From Halothece sp. MAG (GTDB taxonomy: Bacteria; Cyanobacteriota; Cyanobacteriia; Cyanobacteriales; Rubidibacteraceae): DNA of 9,143 nucleotides. The stretch lies in the NCBI GenBank assembly GCA_018610095.1, contig JAHEOB010000096.1, positions 1-9,143 of the forward strand. The letters are read 5' to 3'. The position numbers and the translations under genes were made by a program. The notes under the pieces were generated by a model that was not told the origin of the DNA, did no database searches, and saw only the letters and a list, made by a program, of their open reading frames with translations. Below, in pieces: positions 5,214 through 9,143 of the stretch (the first letter of the stretch is position 1; each line of letters begins with the position of its first letter).

Positions 5214-7115
5214 TTATTGTTTAACTAATTCACGATTATGGAACTCTAAATAAACTAACAAGGCATTAATATCGGCAGGGTTAACGCCACCAATTCGCGA
5301 AGCCTGACCAATGGTTAAAGGTTGGACTTTGCTTAGTTTTTCACGGGCTTCCATGGATAAGGAATCAATTTGCATATAATCGATATCAGAAGGTAAGGGG
5401 CGATTCATTTGTTTCGTGATTTTATCAATTTGCTTTTGTTGCCGTTGAATATAGCCGGCATATTTAATATCAATTTCTGCCCCTTCTTTTTCCACGCGAT
5501 TTAAGTTAGCATCACCTAATCCATATTGTTCTAATTCTGCATAATGAAAACCGGGACGACGGAGTAATTCCGCTAGGGTTGCTGACCCTTTAATATTTTG
5601 TCCGGTAGCCGCAATAATTTGTTGACCAATTTCATCATGCGCTTTCACTCGCGTACCATGGAGCCGTTCTTTTTCAGCCGTAATATTGGCTTGTTTTTGT
5701 TCATATAAAGCCCAACGACGATCATCAATCAAACCAATTTCTCGTCCTAAGGGCGTTAATCGTTGATCCGCATTATCAGACCGTAAAATGAGGCGGTATT
5801 CCGAACGACTGGTTAGCATCCGATAGGGTTCCCTCAGTTCTTTGGTGCATAAATCATCCAGTAACGTGCCAATATAGCTGCCTTCACGAGGGAGAACCAC
5901 CATTTCTTCACCTTGGGCAAACCGACTGGCATTAATGCCGGCAACAATGCCTTGGGCTGCTGCTTCTTCATAACCGGTTGTGCCATTAATTTGCCCAGCG
6001 CAGAATAAGCCCTCAATTTTTTTCGTCATCATAGTGGGGTAACACTGGGTTGCCGGTAAATAGTCGTATTCCACGGCATAGGCAGGCCGTAACATCTGAC
6101 AGTTTTCAAGCCCAGGCAGGGTTTGCAACATTGCTAGTTGCAAGTTTTCGGGTAAACCAGTTGAGAAGCCTTGGATATACAGTTCTGGAATATCTCGTCC
6201 TTCTGGTTCAATAAAGATTTGATGGCTATCTTTATCAGCGAAGCGAACAATTTTATCTTCAATACTGGGACAATAACGAGGTCCTTTGGCATCAACCCAC
6301 CCTCCATAAACAGGAGATTCGTGTAAATGATCGCGAATAATTTGATGGGTTTCAGCAGTGGTATGGGTGAGATAACAACACATCTGTTCCCGTTCCACCC
6401 ACATTTCAGGGTCAAAACTAAACCAGCGTACCTGTTCATCCCCAGGTTGGGAATCAAATTTGCTATAATCTACTGATCGTTTATCGACACGGGCAGGCGT
6501 TCCTGTTTTCAGTCGTCCTGTTTCAAAGCCCATGCGGTTTAGGGTTTCGGTCAATCCCATTGCGGGAAATTCGCCAGCACGGCCAGCAGGCATGGATTTA
6601 TTGCCAACCCAGATACATCCCCCTAAAAACGTTCCTGTTGTCAAAATAACTGCTTGGCATTTAAAAGCGGTTCCAAAATAGGTTTCAACCCCAATCACTT
6701 CGTCGTTGTTCCCCAATACCAAGTCAGTTACCATGCCTTCGCGAAGGGTGAGATTTTCTTGATTTTCCACAATATTGCGCATCACCCGAGAATATTCCCG
6801 CTTATCCGTTTGTGCCCGTAATGCCCATACGGCAGGTCCACGGGAAGCATTCAGTACCCGTTTTTGCAAATAAGTGCGGTCTGCCATTTTCCCAATTTCT
6901 CCCCCTAAGGCATCCACCTCATGGGCTAATTGAGACTTGGCAGGAGCGCCTACTGCAGGATTACAGGGTTGCCAGGCAATGCGATCGAGGTTTAGGGTTA
7001 ACATCAGGGTGCGACACCCTAAACGGGCAGCAGCTAGGGCTGCTTCGCAACCAGAATGTCCACCGCCGACGACGACAATATCAAATTCATCTTGGAATTG
7101 TACGGGGGATGCCAT
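5214..7115 (-). CDS. mnmG: tRNA uridine-5-carboxymethylaminomethyl(34) synthesis enzyme MnmG (GidA)
   Basis: MnmG is a FAD protein that, with the GTPase MnmE, adds the carboxymethylaminomethyl group to U34 of certain tRNAs using methylene-tetrahydrofolate and NADH. The 633-residue product matches the usual length (E. coli 629). The FAD dinucleotide-binding motif VVGGGHSGCEAA is at about 15-26. The first conserved Cys is C51 in PCNPAVG. Family signature 1, GPRYCPSIEDK, is at 278-288, with C282 matching the essential second Cys of E. coli. Signature 2, AGQINGTTGYEEAAAQG, begins at A373. The helical C-terminal domain that binds MnmE and tRNA starts at about 470. The ATG at 7115 puts the FAD motif at the normal distance. 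The gene follows the AbgT-family gene by 77 bases and precedes ruvC. No mnmE is seen here, which is common. Confidence 0.97.
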   Translation of the reverse strand: MASPVQFQDEFDIVVVGGGHSGCEAALAAARLGCRTLMLTLNLDRIAWQPCNPAVGAPAKSQLAHEVDALGGEIGKMADRTYLQKRVLNASRGPAVWALRAQTDKREYSRVMRNIVENQENLTLREGMVTDLVLGNNDEVIGVETYFGTAFKCQAVILTTGTFLGGCIWVGNKSMPAGRAGEFPAMGLTETLNRMGFETGRLKTGTPARVDKRSVDYSKFDSQPGDEQVRWFSFDPEMWVEREQMCCYLTHTTAETHQIIRDHLHESPVYGGWVDAKGPRYCPSIEDKIVRFADKDSHQIFIEPEGRDIPELYIQGFSTGLPENLQLAMLQTLPGLENCQMLRPAYAVEYDYLPATQCYPTMMTKKIEGLFCAGQINGTTGYEEAAAQGIVAGINASRFAQGEEMVVLPREGSYIGTLLDDLCTKELREPYRMLTSRSEYRLILRSDNADQRLTPLGREIGLIDDRRWALYEQKQANITAEKERLHGTRVKAHDEIGQQIIAATGQNIKGSATLAELLRRPGFHYAELEQYGLGDANLNRVEKEGAEIDIKYAGYIQRQQKQIDKITKQMNRPLPSDIDYMQIDSLSMEAREKLSKVQPLTIGQASRIGGVNPADINALLVYLEFHNRELVKQ

Positions 7116-7192
7116 CAGCTTGTTCTCTGAATATCTGCGCTTCGGTAGGGTTTCTATTTTAACAAACTCCTACTTGGAAACGAGTTTTGGAA

Positions 7193-8722
7193 TTAAGATA
7201 AGGAAATAGGTGCTGCTGGACCCAGTTGCCAATTTAAAATCATCCAAAGGGCTAATAAACCACTCCAGCTAATAAACAGCGCGATCGCGTAGGGAACCAT
7301 GGTGGCGATTAATGTTCCCAAACTCATTTGCGAATCATAACGTTGTCCAAACGCTAAAATAACAGGCAAATAAGGCATTAATGGCGTAACAATATTTGTG
7401 ATCGAGTCGCCCACCCGAAATACTGCTTGGGCAAACTCAGGAGTGTAACCCAGTAACATAAACATGGGCACTAAAACTGGGGCTAAGACACTCCACTGGG
7501 CAGAGGCAGAACCAATGAGTAAATTAATTAATCCCACCGCAACAATACTAGCAATGACTAACGGGATTCCTGTTAAATTAATTGCTTCCAATCCATTTGC
7601 CAGCGCGATCGCGGCTAAGGTTCCTAAATTACTCCAATCAAAGTAGGCAAGAAATTGAGCTGCCACAAAAGCCAAGGCAATATAATAACCCATTCCAGAC
7701 ATAGAATCGGCCATTGCTTTGGCAATATCCCGACTATTTTGAATCTTTCCTACGACATAACCATAAGCAACCGCTGGAATGAAAAAGGTTATAGTAATGA
7801 GAAAAACTATCCCTTCCAGTAACGGTGAGGGAACCAGTCCCCCGGTTTCAGGATTCCTTAAAATCCCATTGGGAGGAACAGTTAGGACTAAAATCAACCC
7901 CACAAATGCCAATAAACTATAACCAGCCCAGCGCAAGCCACGACGTTCCGACTCATTAACAGAGTCTAAGCTAAATTCCTGATCCCCCTGATAAGAACCA
8001 AATCTCGGTTCAATAATCCAATCCGTTACCATCCAACAGGTAACAACCACAATCAGGGTAGAAACAGCCATAAAGTAGTAGTTAGCAGTGGCATTCACGG
8101 TATAATCTGCTTCGATAAGTTGGGCAGCCCGTTGAGTAATTCCGGCTAACAGCGGATCTAAAATATTAATCACCAAATTCGCACTAAATCCCCCAGAAAC
8201 TCCAGCATAGGCTGCTGCTAACCCCACTAGGGGGTGTCGTCCAAAGGCGAGAAACATTAACGCCCCGATAGGGACTAAAACCACATAACCTGCATCCGTG
8301 GCAATATTGGAAAGAACCCCCGCTAAAATCACAATTGGCGTCAAATAACGGGCAGGAGCAGCTAAAACCACCCGACGTATAATTGCTCCCAGTAACCCCA
8401 CTTGTTCGGCAACACCCACGCCTAACATTGCAACAAGAACGGTGCCCAAAGGGGGAAATTCTACAAAATTATCCACCGCTTTGGTAAAAATCTGTCGAAC
8501 CATTTCAGCACTCAGCAGGGAAACTGCCGAAATGGTTTCCTCACTTGCAGGATTAGTTTCTGTCCAATTGAGACCTGCAGCGATCGCGGAACCAACAATC
8601 GTAACAACACATAGCAGAGCAAATAAGATAATGGGATCGGGTAACCGATTACCAATGCGCTCAATCCAATCCAGTAAAAAACTTCCCGGAATTCGACGTG
8701 TTTGATGGGGTGATTTTGTCAA
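7193..8722 (-). CDS. AbgT-family transporter
   Basis: This 509-residue, very hydrophobic protein belongs to the AbgT family, whose members import p-aminobenzoyl-glutamate (E. coli AbgT) or export p-aminobenzoate and confer sulfonamide resistance (MtrF, YdaH). About nine membrane helices and two re-entrant hairpins are expected, with a soluble loop at about 239-265. Conserved segments are FPPLGTVLVAMLGVGVAEQ (89-107), GGFSANL (177-183) with D189, SASAQWSVLAPV, and RVGDSITNIVTP. The spacing of S407, W410, P428, R436, D439 and P447 fits the functional residues I recall for MtrF. The start is TTG at 8722, supported by GGAGG six bases upstream. It lies 46 bases after the UPF0016 gene and 77 before mnmG. 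The substrate and direction cannot be told from sequence; a folate-related aromatic is the best guess. Confidence 0.93.
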   Translation of the reverse strand: MTKSPHQTRRIPGSFLLDWIERIGNRLPDPIILFALLCVVTIVGSAIAAGLNWTETNPASEETISAVSLLSAEMVRQIFTKAVDNFVEFPPLGTVLVAMLGVGVAEQVGLLGAIIRRVVLAAPARYLTPIVILAGVLSNIATDAGYVVLVPIGALMFLAFGRHPLVGLAAAYAGVSGGFSANLVINILDPLLAGITQRAAQLIEADYTVNATANYYFMAVSTLIVVVTCWMVTDWIIEPRFGSYQGDQEFSLDSVNESERRGLRWAGYSLLAFVGLILVLTVPPNGILRNPETGGLVPSPLLEGIVFLITITFFIPAVAYGYVVGKIQNSRDIAKAMADSMSGMGYYIALAFVAAQFLAYFDWSNLGTLAAIALANGLEAINLTGIPLVIASIVAVGLINLLIGSASAQWSVLAPVLVPMFMLLGYTPEFAQAVFRVGDSITNIVTPLMPYLPVILAFGQRYDSQMSLGTLIATMVPYAIALFISWSGLLALWMILNWQLGPAAPISLS

Positions 8723-8728
8723 AATCTT

Positions 8729-8733
8729 CCTCC
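8729..8733 (-). promoter_or_regulatory. Shine-Dalgarno site deciding the TTG start of the AbgT-family gene
   Basis: The minus strand reads GGAGG, six bases before TTG at 8722-8720. This is the strongest ribosome binding site seen at any gene start in the window and supports the non-ATG start. Confidence 0.75.
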
Positions 8734-8768
8734 AACCACGACCACAATCAATTTGTTATTGGATAAGA

Positions 8769-9101
8769 TTATATCCCTTCTACGACATCTCCTAGCAATA
8801 ATATCGAAATCACTAATAATAGAGTCGCAATAATGATTTCCAGGCTTTGCGGAGGGAGATTCTTTGCCAACCATTGTCCAATTAAAACCCCAATAACGCT
8901 AGTGGCAATGAGTGCTAGGGCTGCCCCTATAAATACCACCAATGGGGATCTGGATTCAGCAGTAATTAATAACGTTGCTAACTGCGTTTTGTCCCCGATT
9001 TCCGCTAGGAAGATGGTAATAAAAGTAGAAATAAAAACGGTGGAAAACCCTGTTTTAAACAAACTGACTTGATTGGGAGCGCGATCGCGCTGTTTCGTCA
9101 C
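8769..9101 (-). CDS. Half-size UPF0016 (GDT1/TMEM165/Mnx-related) membrane protein, likely divalent cation exporter subunit
   Basis: The 110-residue product has three predicted membrane helices (about 16-33, 54-75 and 88-105). The first ends in the family motif E-x-G-D-K-T (34-39, AEIGDKTQLA), whose acidic residues bind Ca2+ or Mn2+ in this family. Full-length members such as cyanobacterial Mnx, a Mn2+ exporter, have two such halves. Half-size members are known in cyanobacteria and are thought to work as pairs of adjacent genes. No second half lies downstream here, so a partner may be just right of the window. The start is GTG at 9101 with a poorly spaced GGAG upstream; the TTG codon for L14 is an alternative. 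It is followed after 46 bases by the AbgT-family gene. Mn2+ export is inferred from the family and not shown by the sequence. Confidence 0.88.
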   Translation of the reverse strand: MTKQRDRAPNQVSLFKTGFSTVFISTFITIFLAEIGDKTQLATLLITAESRSPLVVFIGAALALIATSVIGVLIGQWLAKNLPPQSLEIIIATLLLVISILLLGDVVEGI

Positions 9102-9143
9102 GGCTAGTTTACTCCAATTTCCCGCTATATTCTATCTTAAGTA

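Noticed and set aside
6134..6457. A 107-codon minus-strand frame inside mnmG
   Set aside because: It lies in another frame of a fully conserved gene and shows no recognisable motif.
7164..7187. Six-pair inverted repeat aaactc/gagttt between the AbgT-family gene and mnmG
   Set aside because: A short, AT-rich stem with a 12-base loop and no clean U-run; too weak to call a terminator.
6812..7209. Plus-strand frames opposite the mnmG start
   Set aside because: They are antisense to the conserved FAD-binding region and have no family features.
9109..9143. Possible ten-codon tail of an upstream minus-strand gene ending in TAA at 9111-9109
   Set aside because: Too short to judge; its residues (LKIEYSGKLE) do not look like the end of a UPF0016 half.

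Overview
The window reads as a piece of a cyanobacterial chromosome. It carries chlD, a magnesium chelatase subunit needed for chlorophyll synthesis. The octamer GCGATCGC (HIP1), which is abundant in many cyanobacterial genomes, occurs eight times (starts at 10, 1259, 2917, 3119, 7281, 7605, 8580 and 9081). It is absent from the inserted transposable element and from ruvC and mnmG. I cannot name the genus.

Left part (1-1051): debris of a local duplication. Bases 1 to about 200 are a decayed copy of an internal piece of chlD, with an in-frame stop, two 1-base deletions and a 50-base deletion. It abuts the end of a small minus-strand gene (194-643) that resembles the DivIVA-domain protein often found after coaD in cyanobacteria, here with its characteristic segment duplicated in tandem. 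That gene overlaps the end of a broken minus-strand coaD (529-1041) that has lost the N-terminal nucleotide-binding segment. The order chlD' / divIVA-like' / coaD' / chlD is what a tandem duplication with endpoints inside divIVA-like and inside chlD would leave. The model predicts an intact coaD and divIVA-like pair just left of the window.

Middle (1052-4620): full-length chlD on the plus strand, followed at its stop codon by a single-gene IS200/IS605-type element. The element encodes an intact-looking TnpB nuclease on the minus strand, with a hairpin at each end and no tnpA. It sits in the convergent gap between chlD and ruvC, and the chlD stop codon may lie in the element's end.

Right part (4644-9101): four minus-strand genes with gaps of 46 to 77 bases, in transcription order a half-size UPF0016 (GDT1/Mnx-like) membrane protein, an AbgT-family transporter, mnmG (tRNA wobble uridine modification) and ruvC (Holliday junction resolvase). 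The spacing allows co-transcription, but the functions are unrelated and this looks like ordinary cyanobacterial housekeeping packing. I see no clearly new multi-gene system. The points most worth a second look are the duplication scar, the broken coaD, and the placement of the TnpB element exactly at the end of chlD.
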